Assembly (NCBI RefSeq): GCF_013371465.1
Contig: NZ_JABWDU010000004.1
Span: 1-64,000, forward strand
DNA: 64,000 nucleotides
From: Ensifer oleiphilus
GTDB taxonomy: Bacteria; Pseudomonadota; Alphaproteobacteria; Rhizobiales; Rhizobiaceae
Direction of reading: 5' to 3'
The notes below the pieces were generated by a model. It made no database searches. It was not told the DNA's origin and saw only the letters and a program-made list of their open reading frames with translations. Of this stretch, positions 22,379-32,920 are shown in pieces (the stretch's first letter is position 1; each line of letters begins with the position of its first letter). Position numbers and translations under genes: made by a program.

Positions 22379-22903
22379 CTAGCGGCTGAGGGCCGCGGCG
22401 ATGTCAGCCCGGATCAGCTCTGCCAGTTCCTTTGCAGCGCGGTTTTCGCCGTCGCGCACGGCGCGAACCTTGGCGAACTCCTGCACCGGGAAGTCGACAA
22501 GTGCGACAGCGGTGCGATTGCCCGACTTAATGGTCTCGCCGGTTCCGATCTTGGAGAGATTGTAGTCGGCCTTGACGACGATACGGCCAGCTCCTGCCCG
22601 ATCCCGCGCCTGATCGTAGAGTACGCCCATAGTGCGGCTCGTAACCGTCAACGCCAGATGATACTGCGGGTTGACCGGTTCTCCCTGGCCGCCGGCGACG
22701 AGGAAGATCAGGGCATTGCGCACTTCCTGCTCGACGCGCTCTTCGGCGTCGGAGATTTCGATCGACGCCAGCGCCGCGGGTGTGCCGACTGCATCGGAAT
22801 AAAGCGGCCTGACCTGGCAGCCGGCGAGCGCGGTCAACATAAGAACACCAGCCAGCATCGGGATCGACCGGATGCGGGAGCCAGCTCTATCAGACAACGA
22901 CAT
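22379..22903 (-). CDS. lptE: LPS-assembly lipoprotein LptE
   Basis: A 174-residue outer-membrane lipoprotein that plugs LptD during lipopolysaccharide insertion. The signal peptide ends in the lipobox LAGC, with the lipidated Cys at about residue 29. The following QVRPLY is the family start and the body contains [11 protein letters not shown]. The ATG at 22903 overlaps the leuS stop by 14 bases, so a longer upstream frame is unlikely. The leuS-lptE-holA order is the common arrangement in proteobacteria and supports the call. Confidence 0.88.
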   Translation of the reverse strand: MSLSDRAGSRIRSIPMLAGVLMLTALAGCQVRPLYSDAVGTPAALASIEISDAEERVEQEVRNALIFLVAGGQGEPVNPQYHLALTVTSRTMGVLYDQARDRAGAGRIVVKADYNLSKIGTGETIKSGNRTAVALVDFPVQEFAKVRAVRDGENRAAKELAELIRADIAAALSR

Positions 22904-25520
22904 TGACGATCCTCTGAGGCACGACGATGATTTTCTTGGGGCTGCTGCCGTTGAGTATGGTCTTGACGGCATCGAGAGCGAGAACTGCATTTTCGATTGC
23001 AGTCTGATCTGCATCGCGCGCGATTGTCAAATCCGCGCGCTTCTTGCCGTTGACCTGAACCGGGAGCGTGACTTCATTCTCGACGACGAGCGCGGCATCG
23101 AATTTCGGCCAGCCGCTTTCAGCGATCAGGCCCTTGCCGCCGATCGCCTGCCAGCACTCCTCGGCCAGGTGCGGCATCATCGGCGCGATCAGGCTGATCA
23201 GGATCGACGTTGCATCCTTCGCCGCACCGGCGAGCGCTGCATCGGCCTTGCCGGTGGCGACCTGGGTCAGCGGGGCTGCAAGCACGTTGACGAGTTCATA
23301 GATGCGCGCCACGGCCTTGTTGAAGGCCAGCTTGTCGTAATCGGCCTCGACAGCGCGCAGCGTCCGGTGGGCCGCCTGCGAGACCGCCAGGCCGGCACCG
23401 TCATGTGCCGGTGCTGCCTCGAACGTGCGAAGCGTGTCCGCCGCCTCGCCGATCAGGCGCCAGACGCGCTGAACGAAGCGATGGGCACCTTCGACACCGG
23501 CCTCGGACCAGATGACGTCGCGGTCGGGCGGTGAGTCGGACAGCACGAAGAAGCGTGCCGTGTCGGCGCCGTAGGAGGCGATGATATCGTCGGGATCGAC
23601 GACATTCTTCTTCGACTTCGACATCTTCTCGATCGAGCCGATGGTGATGTCCTCGCCGGTTTCGAGCAGCACGGCGCGGCGCTGTCCATCGACTTCGTCG
23701 ATGCGGATTTCCGCCGGCGTGATCCACTCGCGCTGGGCGCCCTCGCCACGGCTGTAGGTCTCGTGCACGACCATGCCTTGCGTGAACAGGCCCTTGAACG
23801 GCTCGTCCAGCGCAACGTGACCGGTCGCCCTCATCGCGCGGGTGAAGAAGCGCGAATAGAGCAGGTGCAGGATCGCGTGCTCGATGCCGCCGATATACTG
23901 ATCGACGGGCAGCCAGTGGTTGGCCGCCTTCGGATCGGTGGGGTTGTCCTCCCAAGGTGCTGTGAAGCGCGTGAAGTACCAGGACGAATCGACGAAGGTG
24001 TCCATGGTGTCGGTTTCGCGACGGGCGTCCTTGCCGCAATGCGGGCAGGCCACGTGCCGCCAGGTCGGATGGCGGTCGAGCGGGTTGCCCGGCTTGTCGA
24101 AGGTGACATCCGGCGGCAGGACGACCGGCAGGTCGGCCTTGGGAACGGGAACGACGCCGCAGTCATCGCAATGAATGACCGGGATAGGGCAGCCCCAATA
24201 GCGCTGACGGGAAATGCCCCAGTCGCGCAGGCGGAAATTGACCTTGCGTTCGGCGCGCGGCGAACCGGCCAGCTGTTCTTTCTCCAGCTTCGACGCCACT
24301 TTTTCGAAGGCGTCTTCCGTTGACAGGCCATCGAGGTCGCGCGAATTGATCATCACGCCGTCGCCGATATAGGCCTCGTCGCCGATCGCAAAGCTCGCCG
24401 CGTCGCCGTCGCGCGGCATGACCACCGGAACGACCGGAAGGCCATACTTGCGGGCGAAGTCGAGGTCGCGCTGGTCGCCGGACGGGCAGCCGAAGATCGC
24501 ACCCGTGCCGTAGTCCATCAGCACGAAGTTGGCGACGTAAACCGGCAGTTCCCAGCTCTCGTCGAGCGGGTGTCTGGCGCGGATGCCGGTGTCCATGCCC
24601 TTCTTTTCAGCGGTCTCGAGCGCTGCGAGCGACGTGCCGGCGCGGCGGCACTCCTCGCAGAATGCTTCGATTGCCGGATCCTTTGCCGCAGCCTGACGGG
24701 CCAGCGGGTGATCGGCGGAAATCGCCAGGAACGACGCGCCGAACAGCGTGTCCGGACGGGTCGTGTAAACAGTCAGCTCGGTGGCATCCGCGTCGGCGGT
24801 GCCTTCGACGATCTGCCAGCGGATGGACAGGCCCTCCGAGCGGCCGATCCAGTTCTTCTGCATCAGACGGACTTTTTCCGGCCACTGGTCGAGCGTATCC
24901 AGGGCGTCCAGCAGCTCCTGGCTGAAGTCGGTAATGCGGAAGAACCATTGTGTCAGCTCGCGCTGTTCAACGAGCGCGCCGGAACGCCAGCCGCGGCCAT
25001 CGATGACCTGCTCGTTTGCGAGAACGGTGTTGTCGACCGGGTCCCAATTGACCTTGGATTGCTTGCGATAGACCAGGCCCTTCTCGAGGAAATCGATGAA
25101 CAGGTGCTGCTGGCGCTGGTAGTATTCAGGATCGCAGGTCGCAAATTCGCGGTTCCAGTCGAGCGACAGGCCCATGACCTTCAGCTGCGCCTTCATCGAG
25201 GCAATGTTCTGGTAGGTCCAGGTCGCCGGATGTACGCCGCGCTCCATGGCGGCGTTTTCCGCCGGCATGCCGAAGGCATCCCATCCCATCGGGTGAAGCA
25301 CGTTGAAACCGCGGGCCCGCTTGTAGCGGGCAACGACGTCGCCCATCGTGTAGTTGCGCACATGGCCCATGTGGATGCGCCCGGACGGATAGGGAAACAT
25401 CTCGAGCACGTAATATTTTTCGCGCGGGTCGTCGTTCTCGGTCTGGAAGACCTGGCCGTTTTCCCATTCCTGCTGCCAACGCGGCTCGGCATCACGCGGA
25501 TTATATCGTTCGGTAGACAT
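22890..25520 (-). CDS. leuS: Leucyl-tRNA synthetase
   Basis: An 876-residue class I aminoacyl-tRNA synthetase that charges tRNA-Leu. The HIGH-type motif is [16 protein letters not shown] near residues 44-59, and the KMSKS loop is [13 protein letters not shown] near 639-651. Between them lie the CP1 editing domain (including TTRPDTLFG) and a zinc-binding segment with CDDCG and CPHCG. The ATG at 25520 gives [17 protein letters not shown], the usual start. It precedes lptE and holA and diverges from the YggS gene. Confidence 0.97.
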   Translation of the reverse strand: MSTERYNPRDAEPRWQQEWENGQVFQTENDDPREKYYVLEMFPYPSGRIHMGHVRNYTMGDVVARYKRARGFNVLHPMGWDAFGMPAENAAMERGVHPATWTYQNIASMKAQLKVMGLSLDWNREFATCDPEYYQRQQHLFIDFLEKGLVYRKQSKVNWDPVDNTVLANEQVIDGRGWRSGALVEQRELTQWFFRITDFSQELLDALDTLDQWPEKVRLMQKNWIGRSEGLSIRWQIVEGTADADATELTVYTTRPDTLFGASFLAISADHPLARQAAAKDPAIEAFCEECRRAGTSLAALETAEKKGMDTGIRARHPLDESWELPVYVANFVLMDYGTGAIFGCPSGDQRDLDFARKYGLPVVPVVMPRDGDAASFAIGDEAYIGDGVMINSRDLDGLSTEDAFEKVASKLEKEQLAGSPRAERKVNFRLRDWGISRQRYWGCPIPVIHCDDCGVVPVPKADLPVVLPPDVTFDKPGNPLDRHPTWRHVACPHCGKDARRETDTMDTFVDSSWYFTRFTAPWEDNPTDPKAANHWLPVDQYIGGIEHAILHLLYSRFFTRAMRATGHVALDEPFKGLFTQGMVVHETYSRGEGAQREWITPAEIRIDEVDGQRRAVLLETGEDITIGSIEKMSKSKKNVVDPDDIIASYGADTARFFVLSDSPPDRDVIWSEAGVEGAHRFVQRVWRLIGEAADTLRTFEAAPAHDGAGLAVSQAAHRTLRAVEADYDKLAFNKAVARIYELVNVLAAPLTQVATGKADAALAGAAKDATSILISLIAPMMPHLAEECWQAIGGKGLIAESGWPKFDAALVVENEVTLPVQVNGKKRADLTIARDADQTAIENAVLALDAVKTILNGSSPKKIIVVPQRIVNVVV

Positions 25521-25726
25521 GTCTTTTAGGTGTTCCGGAAGTTCTGCGGGGCAAGGAAGCGCCCTCATGATAGTTGGGGTGACCTTCATCATGAAACCGC
25601 TTGATGGTCAAGTTTTCGAAGGGTTTGGCGCGACACTTTGGCGGATTTGAGCCGGGGCGTGCGGTGATGGCCTTGGCAAGGCGCCCAAGTTTGCCTAATC
25701 CGCTAGATATCGTCCGAAAGGTCGTC

Positions 25727-26404
25727 ATGTCGGAGAATAGGTCAATGGAAGTTCAAGAGCGGTTGCAGGATGTCGTGAGCCGGATTCACGCGGCGGAGAA
25801 GGCGGCAAAGCGTCCGAAACATGCCGTCAGCCTCGTTGCCGTTTCCAAGACATTCGACGCGGATGCGATCCGTCCGGTAATCGAGGCCGGCCAACGTGTG
25901 TTTGGCGAGAACCGCGTGCAGGAAGCCCAGGGCAAGTGGCCGTCGCTGAAGAGCGAAACGTCGGATCTCGTGCTGCATCTGATCGGGCCGTTGCAGTCCA
26001 ACAAGGCGGCCGAAGCCGTTGCCCTTTTTGACGTGATCGAGACCGTCGACCGCGAGAAGATTGCCCGGGCGATCTCGGCGGAAATGAAGCGTCAAGGCAA
26101 AACGCTTCGTCTCTATGTCCAGGTCAACACCGGGCTGGAGCCGCAGAAGGCCGGCATTGCGCCCAAGGAAACCGTTTCCTTCGTGACCTTCTGCCGTGAA
26201 GAACTCGATATGGCGATCGACGGGCTGATGTGCATTCCGCCGGTCGAGGAGAATCCCGGCCCGCATTTTGCGCTGCTGGCGAAGCTTGGCCGCGAGTGCA
26301 AACTCGACCGGCTTTCGATGGGCATGTCCGGGGATTTCGAAACGGCGGTGCAGTTCGGCGCCACCAGTGTTCGGGTCGGCTCGGCGATCTTCGGCTCGCG
26401 TTGA
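25727..26404 (+). CDS. YggS/PLPBP family pyridoxal phosphate-binding protein
   Basis: A protein of about 225 residues with the alanine-racemase-like barrel of PLP homeostasis proteins. The PLP lysine lies in LVAVSKTFDADAIRP near 34-48, followed by VFGENRVQEAQ and LHLIGPLQSNKAAEAV, then GLMCIPPVEENPG and the phosphate-binding LSMGMSGDFETAVQFGAT. These proteins buffer PLP and affect amino-acid and keto-acid balance. The start is either ATG 25727 (AAAGG upstream) or ATG 25745 (MEVQERL); both fit. It is a single-domain protein of normal length. Confidence 0.93.
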   Translation: MSENRSMEVQERLQDVVSRIHAAEKAAKRPKHAVSLVAVSKTFDADAIRPVIEAGQRVFGENRVQEAQGKWPSLKSETSDLVLHLIGPLQSNKAAEAVALFDVIETVDREKIARAISAEMKRQGKTLRLYVQVNTGLEPQKAGIAPKETVSFVTFCREELDMAIDGLMCIPPVEENPGPHFALLAKLGRECKLDRLSMGMSGDFETAVQFGATSVRVGSAIFGSR

Positions 26405-26517
26405 GGGCGAAAACGCCGCATTACGCTTTCGTCGGGGTTCACCTTCGTTCTCATTAGCCTATCCTTGTGCATGAGGAGGCCGGGCATTGCCTGGCATGCA
26501 TTGGGAGGAGAACGGAT

Positions 26518-28425
26518 ATGGCGAGCCGCTATTCCGAAGTGTACGGCGCGTGGAAGACGGATCCGGAGAGGTTCTGGTCAGAGGCGGCCGAGGCGATCGA
26601 CTGGTTCGAGAGGCCCGAGCGGGCTTTCGACGCAGAACGCGGCATCTATGGCCAATGGTTTCCCGATGGGCTGACCAACAGCTGCTACAACTGCCTCGAC
26701 CGGCATGTCGAATCCGGTCGCGGCGAGCAGACAGCCTTCATTTACGACAGCCCGGTGACCAACACCATCGAGCACATCTCCTATGGTGCGCTGCTCGACG
26801 ACGTTAAGGCATTGGCGGCGGTCTACCGCAAGCTCGGCATCGACAAGGGCGACCGCATCATTATCTACATGCCGATGATCCCGCAGGCGGCCGTCGCGAT
26901 GCTCGCGGCCGCGCGCATCGGCGCTGTGCATTCGGTGGTGTTTGGCGGCTTTGCCGCCAATGAACTTGCCGTTCGCATCGAGGATTGCCGCGCCAAGCTC
27001 ATCGTTTCCGCCAGTTGCGGCATCGAGCCCGGCCGGACGGTCGCCTACAAGCCACTGCTCGACGCCGCGATAACGATCGCCGAACACAAGCCGGCGCATT
27101 GCCTCGTTTACCAGCGCGACATGCTCACGGCCGAGATGGTGCCGGTGCGCGACATCGACTACGCCGCAGCCCTTACGGCGGCGAAGGAGGCCGGCGACGA
27201 AGCCGGCTGCACGCCTGTGGCCTCCACCGATCCGCTTTACGTTCTCTATACGTCAGGCACCACCGGCCAGCCTAAGGGCGTGGTGCGCGACAATGGCGGC
27301 CATATGGTTGCGCTGAAATGGTCCATGCAGAATTTCTTCGGCGTTCAGCCGGGTGAGGTGTTCTGGGCCGCATCCGACATCGGCTGGGTCGTGGGGCATT
27401 CCTTCATCGTCTACGGCCCGCTTCTCAACGGCAATACCTCCATCCTGTTCGAAGGCAAGCCCGTCGGTACGCCGGATCCCGGCACCTACTGGCGCATCAT
27501 TGCGGAGCACGGCGTGTCCGTGATGTTCACGGCGCCGACGGCGCTGCGCGCTATCCGCAAGGAAGATCCAGACGCGGCGCTGGTGGCGAAATATGATCTT
27601 TCCGGCTTTCGCGCATTGTTTCTCGCTGGTGAGCGCGCCAATCCCGATACGATCCGCTGGGCCGAGAAGGCTCTGGGCGTTCCGATCATCGACCATTGGT
27701 GGCAAACGGAAACGGGGTGGCCGGTCGCCGGCAATCCACTCGGGCTCGGGCTTTTGCCAGTAAAGTATGGCTCTCCCGCCGTGCCGTTACCCGGCTACGA
27801 TGTTCAAATCCTCGACGACGCCGGTCACCCGGTCGAGGCGGAGATACTGGGCAATGTCGTGGTCAAGCTGCCCCTGCCCCCCGGATGCCTGCCGACGCTG
27901 TGGAATGCCGATCACCGCTTTCGTGCCGCCTATCTCGACGAATTTCCCGGCTACTACAAGACGGCCGATGCCGGCTATCTCGACGAAGATGGTTATGTGT
28001 TCATCATGGCGCGCACTGACGACATCATCAATGTCGCCGGCCACAGGCTATCGACGGGCGCCATGGAGGAAGTCTGCGCCAGCCACCCGGATGTGGCGGA
28101 ATGCGCCGTCATCGGCATCGCCGATGCGCTGAAGGGCCAGATCCCGGCCGGATTTCTGGTCATCAACTCGAATGTTTCACGGGAAACATCCGAGATCGAG
28201 CGGGAGGTGATCAGCCTCGTGCGTGATCGTATCGGCCCGGTTGCCGCATTCCGAACGGCCATGTGCGTCAAGCGGCTGCCGAAGACTCGATCCGGCAAGA
28301 TCCTGCGCGCCACGATCCAGAAGATTGCCGATCGCCAGCCCTGGAAGATGCCGGCCACGATCGACGATCCCGCGATCCTCGACGAGATCGCGGCCGTACT
28401 TCACGCCAAGGGCATCGGCATCTGA
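26518..28425 (+). CDS. prpE: Propionyl-CoA synthetase (acyl-CoA synthetase family)
   Basis: A 635-residue AMP-forming acyl-CoA ligase. The P-loop LYTSGTTGQPKGVVRDNGGH (about 242-261) has the RDNGGH tail of propionyl-CoA synthetases rather than the HTTGGY of acetyl-CoA synthetases. WWQTETGWPV, the hinge region YKTADAGYLDEDGYVFIMARTDD (position about 478-500) and the acetylatable lysine motif PKTRSGKIL near 591 are intact. GGAGGAG lies 7 bases before the ATG at 26518. A parS-like site lies within it and encodes N-V-S-R-E-T. A bidirectional terminator follows. Acetyl-CoA synthetase activity cannot be excluded. Confidence 0.85.
   Translation: MASRYSEVYGAWKTDPERFWSEAAEAIDWFERPERAFDAERGIYGQWFPDGLTNSCYNCLDRHVESGRGEQTAFIYDSPVTNTIEHISYGALLDDVKALAAVYRKLGIDKGDRIIIYMPMIPQAAVAMLAAARIGAVHSVVFGGFAANELAVRIEDCRAKLIVSASCGIEPGRTVAYKPLLDAAITIAEHKPAHCLVYQRDMLTAEMVPVRDIDYAAALTAAKEAGDEAGCTPVASTDPLYVLYTSGTTGQPKGVVRDNGGHMVALKWSMQNFFGVQPGEVFWAASDIGWVVGHSFIVYGPLLNGNTSILFEGKPVGTPDPGTYWRIIAEHGVSVMFTAPTALRAIRKEDPDAALVAKYDLSGFRALFLAGERANPDTIRWAEKALGVPIIDHWWQTETGWPVAGNPLGLGLLPVKYGSPAVPLPGYDVQILDDAGHPVEAEILGNVVVKLPLPPGCLPTLWNADHRFRAAYLDEFPGYYKTADAGYLDEDGYVFIMARTDDIINVAGHRLSTGAMEEVCASHPDVAECAVIGIADALKGQIPAGFLVINSNVSRETSEIEREVISLVRDRIGPVAAFRTAMCVKRLPKTRSGKILRATIQKIADRQPWKMPATIDDPAILDEIAAVLHAKGIGI
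28173..28188. promoter_or_regulatory. parS: parS-like site 6 (inside prpE)
   Basis: TGTTTCACGGGAAACA: 15 of 16 matches, but the mismatch is in the central CGTG, so binding may be weaker. It is in the prpE coding sequence, 7 kb right of parB. Confidence 0.65.
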
Positions 28426-28483
28426 ACGCGCCGACCGGGTGCTTTTGTCGAACCAGCGTCCAGGCCGGTTCCACCACAAACAA

Positions 28484-28513
28484 AAAAGCCCGGATCGAGC
28501 GATCCGGGCTTTT
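28484..28513. terminator. Bidirectional terminator between prpE and trcR
   Basis: A perfect 13-bp inverted repeat (AAAAGCCCGGATC / GATCCGGGCTTTT) with loop GAGC, A-run before and T-run within the arm. Suited to stop transcription from both converging genes. Confidence 0.9.
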
Positions 28514-28534
28514 CATCATCTCATGACAAGGCGA

Positions 28535-29236
28535 TCAATACTGATCGTCTTCGTCCTCGTCCTTGCGATCCGACTTAAGTGACTTGAGCTTGGCGAAGAC
28601 GGCATCGGCATCGATTTCCTTCTCTTCTTCGCGCTCGTAGCTGAAGTTGAGCTTTTCGGTCTCCTGTGCGGCTTCGAGCGTCGCGCCGAGTTCGGCGGCT
28701 GTCGGCAGCGGGCGGCCCTTGGCAGCGCGTTCGACCTCGAGGTCGAGATCGATCTGCGAGCACAGGCCGAGCGTAACCGGATCCATCGGTGTCAGGTTGG
28801 TCGAGTTCCAGTGGGTGCGCTCGCGGATCTGCTCGATCGTCGACTTGGTGGTGCCGACAAGACGGGAGATCTGCGCGTCCTTCAGCTCGGGATGGTTGCG
28901 AACCAGCCAGAGAATGGCGTTCGGGCGATCCTGGCGCTTGGAGACCGGCGTGTAGCGCGGGCCCTTGCGCTTGCTGTCAGGCACACGGACCTTCGGCTCC
29001 GAAAGCTTCAGCTTGTGGTTCGGATTTCCCTCTGCGCGGGCGATCTCGTCGCGCGAAAGCTGACCGGTTGCGATCGGATCTAGACCCTTGATGCCCTGCG
29101 CCGATTCACCGTCGGCAATCGCCTTCACTTCGAGCGGGTGCAGCTTGCAGAATGTGGCAATCTGTTCGAACGAGAGTGCGGTATTGTCAACGAGCCAGAC
29201 GGCTGTTGCCTTGGGCATAAGCAGTTGCTGAGCCAT
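28535..29236 (-). CDS. trcR: Cell-cycle transcriptional regulator TrcR (DUF1013 family)
   Basis: A 233-residue protein restricted to alphaproteobacteria. It begins MAQQLLMPKATAVWLVDNTA, with an HTH-like helix set further on: LKDAQISRLVGTTKSTIEQIR near residues 116-136, then WNSTNLTPMDPVTLGLC. The C-terminal 50 residues are strongly acidic and end in EDEDDQY. Family members are annotated as TrcR, a proposed cell-cycle regulator; the function is known mainly by that annotation. The ATG at 29236 gives the conserved start. It diverges from acsA. Confidence 0.88.
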   Translation of the reverse strand: MAQQLLMPKATAVWLVDNTALSFEQIATFCKLHPLEVKAIADGESAQGIKGLDPIATGQLSRDEIARAEGNPNHKLKLSEPKVRVPDSKRKGPRYTPVSKRQDRPNAILWLVRNHPELKDAQISRLVGTTKSTIEQIRERTHWNSTNLTPMDPVTLGLCSQIDLDLEVERAAKGRPLPTAAELGATLEAAQETEKLNFSYEREEEKEIDADAVFAKLKSLKSDRKDEDEDDQY

Positions 29237-29460
29237 GGATATAGTCCTTTTGTCCGCCGCGCCGGTGTCGCGGGCCGTGGAGTCTACCACTGATTTCCGG
29301 GAATTGAGCGCCTCTATAACGTCGTTGTCTCAAAATTGCAATTCTCCAGTTCCAAATGTCCTTTTGTCTAATTGCGGCGTGGCTTTGACCTGCTATGTAT
29401 CGTCGCCGAGGCGGGGTGACCCGGAGGGAACCCCAGACAGGAATGCGCAGGGAGGAAAGA

Positions 29461-31410
29461 ATGTCCGCCAAGATCTATCCGGTGTTGAAGTCTGCCAAGA
29501 GCCGGACGCTGCTCGACAACACGACCTATCTGAAGTGGTACGAGGAGAGCGTCTCCGACCCCGCCAAGTTCTGGGGTAAACACGGCAAACGGATCGACTG
29601 GTTCAAGCCCTATACCAAGGTCAAGAACACCTCCTTCAAGGGCAAGGTCTCGATAAAGTGGTATGAGGACGGCCTCACCAACGTCTCCTACAACTGCATC
29701 GACCGCCACCTGAAGACGCACGGCGAAAAGACGGCGATCATCTGGGAAGGCGACAACCCCTATATCGACAAGAAAATCACCTACAACCAGCTTTACGAGC
29801 AAGTTTGTCGCCTGGCCAACGTGCTGAAGAAGCACGGCGTCAAGAAGGGCGATCGCGTCACCATCTACATGCCGATGATCCCGGAAGCATCCTATGCGAT
29901 GCTGGCCTGTGCGCGCATCGGCGCCATCCATTCGGTCGTCTTCGGCGGCTTCTCGCCGGACGCGCTTGCCGGCCGCATCGTCGACTGCGAGAGCACTTTC
30001 GTCATCACTTGTGACGAGGGCGTGCGCGGCGGCAAGCCGGTGCCGCTGAAGGAAAACACCGACACAGCCATCGATATCGCCGCCAAGCAGCACGTGATCG
30101 TCAACAAGGTTCTGGTCGTGCGCCGTACCGGCGGCAAGACCGCCTGGGCCCCCGGCCGCGACCTCTGGTATCACCAGGAAATCGCCACCGTGAAGCCGCA
30201 TTGCGAGCCGGCGAAGATGAAGGCGGAAGACCCGCTGTTCATCCTCTACACCTCTGGTTCCACCGGCAAGCCGAAGGGCGTGCTGCACACCACCGGCGGC
30301 TACCTCGTCTACGCCTCGATGACCCACGAATACGTCTTCGACTATCGCGACGGCGATATCTATTGGTGCACGGCGGATGTGGGCTGGGTGACCGGCCATT
30401 CCTACATCGTCTATGGTCCGCTCGCCAATGCGGCGACCACAGTGATGTTCGAGGGCGTGCCGAATTTCCCCGACGCCGGCCGCTTCTGGGAAGTCATCGA
30501 CAAGCACAAGGTCAATGTCTTCTACACCGCGCCAACCGCGATTCGCTCGCTGATGGGCGCCGGTGACGATTTCGTCAAGCGCGCTTCGCGCTCGTCGCTG
30601 CGCCTGCTCGGCTCGGTCGGCGAACCGATCAATCCCGAAGCCTGGGAGTGGTACTACAACGTCGTCGGTGATCAGAAATCGCCGATCGTCGATACTTGGT
30701 GGCAGACGGAAACCGGCGGTATCCTGATCACGCCGCTGCCGGGCGCGACCGACCTGAAGCCCGGTTCGGCAACCCGTCCCTTCTTCGGCGTCCAGCCACA
30801 GCTGGTCGACAACGAAGGCAACGTGCTCGAAGGGGCGGCCGACGGCAATCTCTGCATCATCGATAGCTGGCCGGGCCAGATGCGCACGATCTATGGCGAT
30901 CATGCGCGCTTCGGCCAGACCTACTTCGCCACCTACAAGGGCAAGTACTTTACCGGCGACGGCTGCCGCCGCGACGAGGACGGCTACTACTGGATCACCG
31001 GCCGCGTCGACGACGTGCTCAACGTTTCGGGCCATCGCCTCGGCACAGCCGAAGTCGAATCGGCGCTGGTCTCGCACCATCTGGTGTCGGAAGCCGCCGT
31101 CGTCGGCTATCCGCATCCGATCAAGGGGCAGGGCATCTATTGCTACGTTTCGCTGATGGCGGGTGAAGTCGGAAACGACGAGCTGCGCCAGGCCCTGGTC
31201 AAGCACGTCCGCTCGGAAATCGGACCGATCGCCACGCCGGACAAGATCCAGTTTGCCCCAGGCCTGCCGAAGACGCGTTCGGGCAAGATCATGCGCCGCA
31301 TCCTGCGCAAGATCGCCGAGGACGATTTCGGCGCGCTCGGTGACACCTCCACGCTCGCCGATCCGGCGGTTGTGGACGACCTGATCGCCAACCGGCAGAA
31401 CAAGGCTTAA
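29461..31410 (+). CDS. acsA: Acetyl-CoA synthetase
   Basis: A 649-residue AMP-forming ligase making acetyl-CoA from acetate. The P-loop is [20 protein letters not shown] (about 263-282), whose HTTGGY tail is the acetyl-CoA synthetase form. [30 protein letters not shown] (near 500, quoted only in part: [17 protein letters not shown]) and the acetylation-site motif [17 protein letters not shown] near 605 are intact. GGAGGAAAGA directly precedes the ATG at 29461. It is a second acyl-CoA synthetase 1 kb from prpE, with trcR in between, and ends in a strong terminator. Confidence 0.96.
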   Translation: MSAKIYPVLKSAKSRTLLDNTTYLKWYEESVSDPAKFWGKHGKRIDWFKPYTKVKNTSFKGKVSIKWYEDGLTNVSYNCIDRHLKTHGEKTAIIWEGDNPYIDKKITYNQLYEQVCRLANVLKKHGVKKGDRVTIYMPMIPEASYAMLACARIGAIHSVVFGGFSPDALAGRIVDCESTFVITCDEGVRGGKPVPLKENTDTAIDIAAKQHVIVNKVLVVRRTGGKTAWAPGRDLWYHQEIATVKPHCEPAKMKAEDPLFILYTSGSTGKPKGVLHTTGGYLVYASMTHEYVFDYRDGDIYWCTADVGWVTGHSYIVYGPLANAATTVMFEGVPNFPDAGRFWEVIDKHKVNVFYTAPTAIRSLMGAGDDFVKRASRSSLRLLGSVGEPINPEAWEWYYNVVGDQKSPIVDTWWQTETGGILITPLPGATDLKPGSATRPFFGVQPQLVDNEGNVLEGAADGNLCIIDSWPGQMRTIYGDHARFGQTYFATYKGKYFTGDGCRRDEDGYYWITGRVDDVLNVSGHRLGTAEVESALVSHHLVSEAAVVGYPHPIKGQGIYCYVSLMAGEVGNDELRQALVKHVRSEIGPIATPDKIQFAPGLPKTRSGKIMRRILRKIAEDDFGALGDTSTLADPAVVDDLIANRQNKA

Positions 31411-31426
31411 CAAGCGACAGATTGCG

Positions 31427-31454
31427 AAAAGGGCGGCATCGGCCGCCCTTTTTG
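31427..31454. terminator. Terminator after acsA
   Basis: GGGCGGC / GCCGCCC (31431-31437, 31442-31448) with loop ATCG, an A-run before and six Ts after. It can act in both directions between the converging acsA and the small SDHAF4-type gene. Confidence 0.9.
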
Positions 31455-31632
31455 ATTCATGCTCTCTTCCGACCGCGGCCTTGAACGCGGCCGAAGATCA
31501 AATCACCGCTCGACTTTCTGAGCCGGATTCCAATTACAAATGTCGAACGAAAACAGGCGTGCGTTGCGGCAGGCATTGTCTGCCTGCGGGCAGAAGAAGG
31601 AAAATATTCCACAAGCCTAAACCGGCGAGATT

Positions 31633-31833
31633 TCAGAAATCGATCGCCCGTCCCTTGATTTCCCAGTCGCCGAAGCGTGCCGGGTCGGCGCCGCCGCGGC
31701 CGCCGATTTCTGTCGGCAGCACCTTATCCGCTTCTGCCTGCCGCCGTTCCTCGGCTTCCTTCAGCGCGCGCAGGGCAGCGGCCGGTAGCGGCTTTTTCGG
31801 GCGGTCGGTGGCATTGTCGTTGTCGTTCTGCAT
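31633..31833 (-). CDS. SDHAF4-type small protein (DUF1674)
   Basis: A 66-residue protein. The C-terminal half EIGGRGGADPARFGDWEIKG with the final RAIDF is the signature of DUF1674, the family of mitochondrial SDHAF4, a chaperone for the flavinylated succinate dehydrogenase subunit. The N-terminal part is charged and probably helical. The role in succinate dehydrogenase assembly is inferred from the mitochondrial relative. Two hundred bases of DNA without other features separate it from acsA. Confidence 0.88.
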   Translation of the reverse strand: MQNDNDNATDRPKKPLPAAALRALKEAEERRQAEADKVLPTEIGGRGGADPARFGDWEIKGRAIDF

Positions 31834-31921
31834 CTCGCCAGTATCCGGATTCGTGCATCTGTATTGAAGAACGGGGCATTTGCACCCATCATATAAGGCG
31901 CCGTTGCCTCAACGGAAACCC

Positions 31922-31937
31922 TGATTCACGTGAAACG
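31922..31937. promoter_or_regulatory. parS: parS-like site 7 (upstream of htpX)
   Basis: TGATTCACGTGAAACG: the core TTCACGTGAAAC is intact and two of 16 positions deviate from consensus. It ends 20 bases before the htpX start, where bound ParB could interfere with htpX transcription. Confidence 0.8.
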
Positions 31938-31957
31938 TAGACGACCCGGAGCCCACC

Positions 31958-32920
31958 ATGAACCTCGTTCGCACCGCCATGCTGCTCGCAGTGATGACCG
32001 CTTTGTTCATGGCGGTCGGCTTTGCCATCGGCGGACGTGGCGGCATGATGATTGCCTTCGTCATGGCGGCCGGTATGAATTTTTTCTCCTACTGGAATTC
32101 CGACCGCATGGTGCTGCGCATGTACCGGGCGCAGGAAGTCGATGAACGCAGCGCGCCGGAATACTACGGCATCGTGCGCGATCTCGCCGCCAATGCCGGC
32201 CTGCCGATGCCCCGGGTCTATGTGATCGACAGCCCGCAGCCGAACGCCTTTGCCACCGGGCGCAACCCGGAGAATGCCGCCGTTGCCGCCTCGACCGGCC
32301 TGCTCCAGGCCCTTAACTATGACGAGGTAGCAGGCGTCATGGCGCATGAACTGGCGCACGTCCAGAACCGCGACACCCTGACGATGACGTTGACGGCGAC
32401 ACTTGCCGGCGCGATCTCGATGCTCGGCAATTTCGCCTTCCTGTTCAGCGGCAATCGCGAAAACAACAATAATCCTCTGGGGTTCGTCGGCGTGCTGATC
32501 GCGATGATCGTCGCGCCGATTGCGGCCATGCTGGTGCAGATGGCGATCAGCCGCACGCGAGAGTATTCCGCCGACCGCCGTGGCGCCGAGATTTGCGGCA
32601 AGCCTTTGGCTCTGGCTTCGGCTTTGCAGAAAATCGCCGGCGCCGCGCACCGGATTCACAATGACGATGCTGAGCGCAACCCGGCGACTGCCCATATGTT
32701 CATCATCAATCCGCTCTCCGGTGAGCGCATGGACAACCTGTTTTCCACCCATCCGGACACCGAAAACCGGATCGCCGCCCTGCAACAGATGGCCCAGGAC
32801 ATGTCCATGGGGTCGACGCCGCCGGTTCGGGCTGATAATCCCGTGCGCAAATCGCGCTCTGTTCCCTCTACCGGTTGGGGTCGCGGTGGTTCCGAACCGC
32901 CGAAAGGTCCCTGGTCCTGA
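31958..32920 (+). CDS. htpX: Membrane-bound zinc metalloprotease HtpX
   Basis: A 320-residue M48-family protease for quality control of inner-membrane proteins. Two hydrophobic helices lie at about 6-24 and 28-46, the zinc-binding HELAH motif at about 130-134, and two more helices at about 144-165 and 175-195. The third zinc ligand is in [13 protein letters not shown] near 203. Residues after 290 form a disordered, glycine- and proline-rich tail. Its stop overlaps the rsmB start by one base. Confidence 0.95.
   Translation: MNLVRTAMLLAVMTALFMAVGFAIGGRGGMMIAFVMAAGMNFFSYWNSDRMVLRMYRAQEVDERSAPEYYGIVRDLAANAGLPMPRVYVIDSPQPNAFATGRNPENAAVAASTGLLQALNYDEVAGVMAHELAHVQNRDTLTMTLTATLAGAISMLGNFAFLFSGNRENNNNPLGFVGVLIAMIVAPIAAMLVQMAISRTREYSADRRGAEICGKPLALASALQKIAGAAHRIHNDDAERNPATAHMFIINPLSGERMDNLFSTHPDTENRIAALQQMAQDMSMGSTPPVRADNPVRKSRSVPSTGWGRGGSEPPKGPWS

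Noticed and set aside
29368-31413. A 681-codon open frame antisense to acsA
   Set aside because: Same antisense artefact; no motifs, while acsA has intact active-site motifs and a ribosome-binding site.
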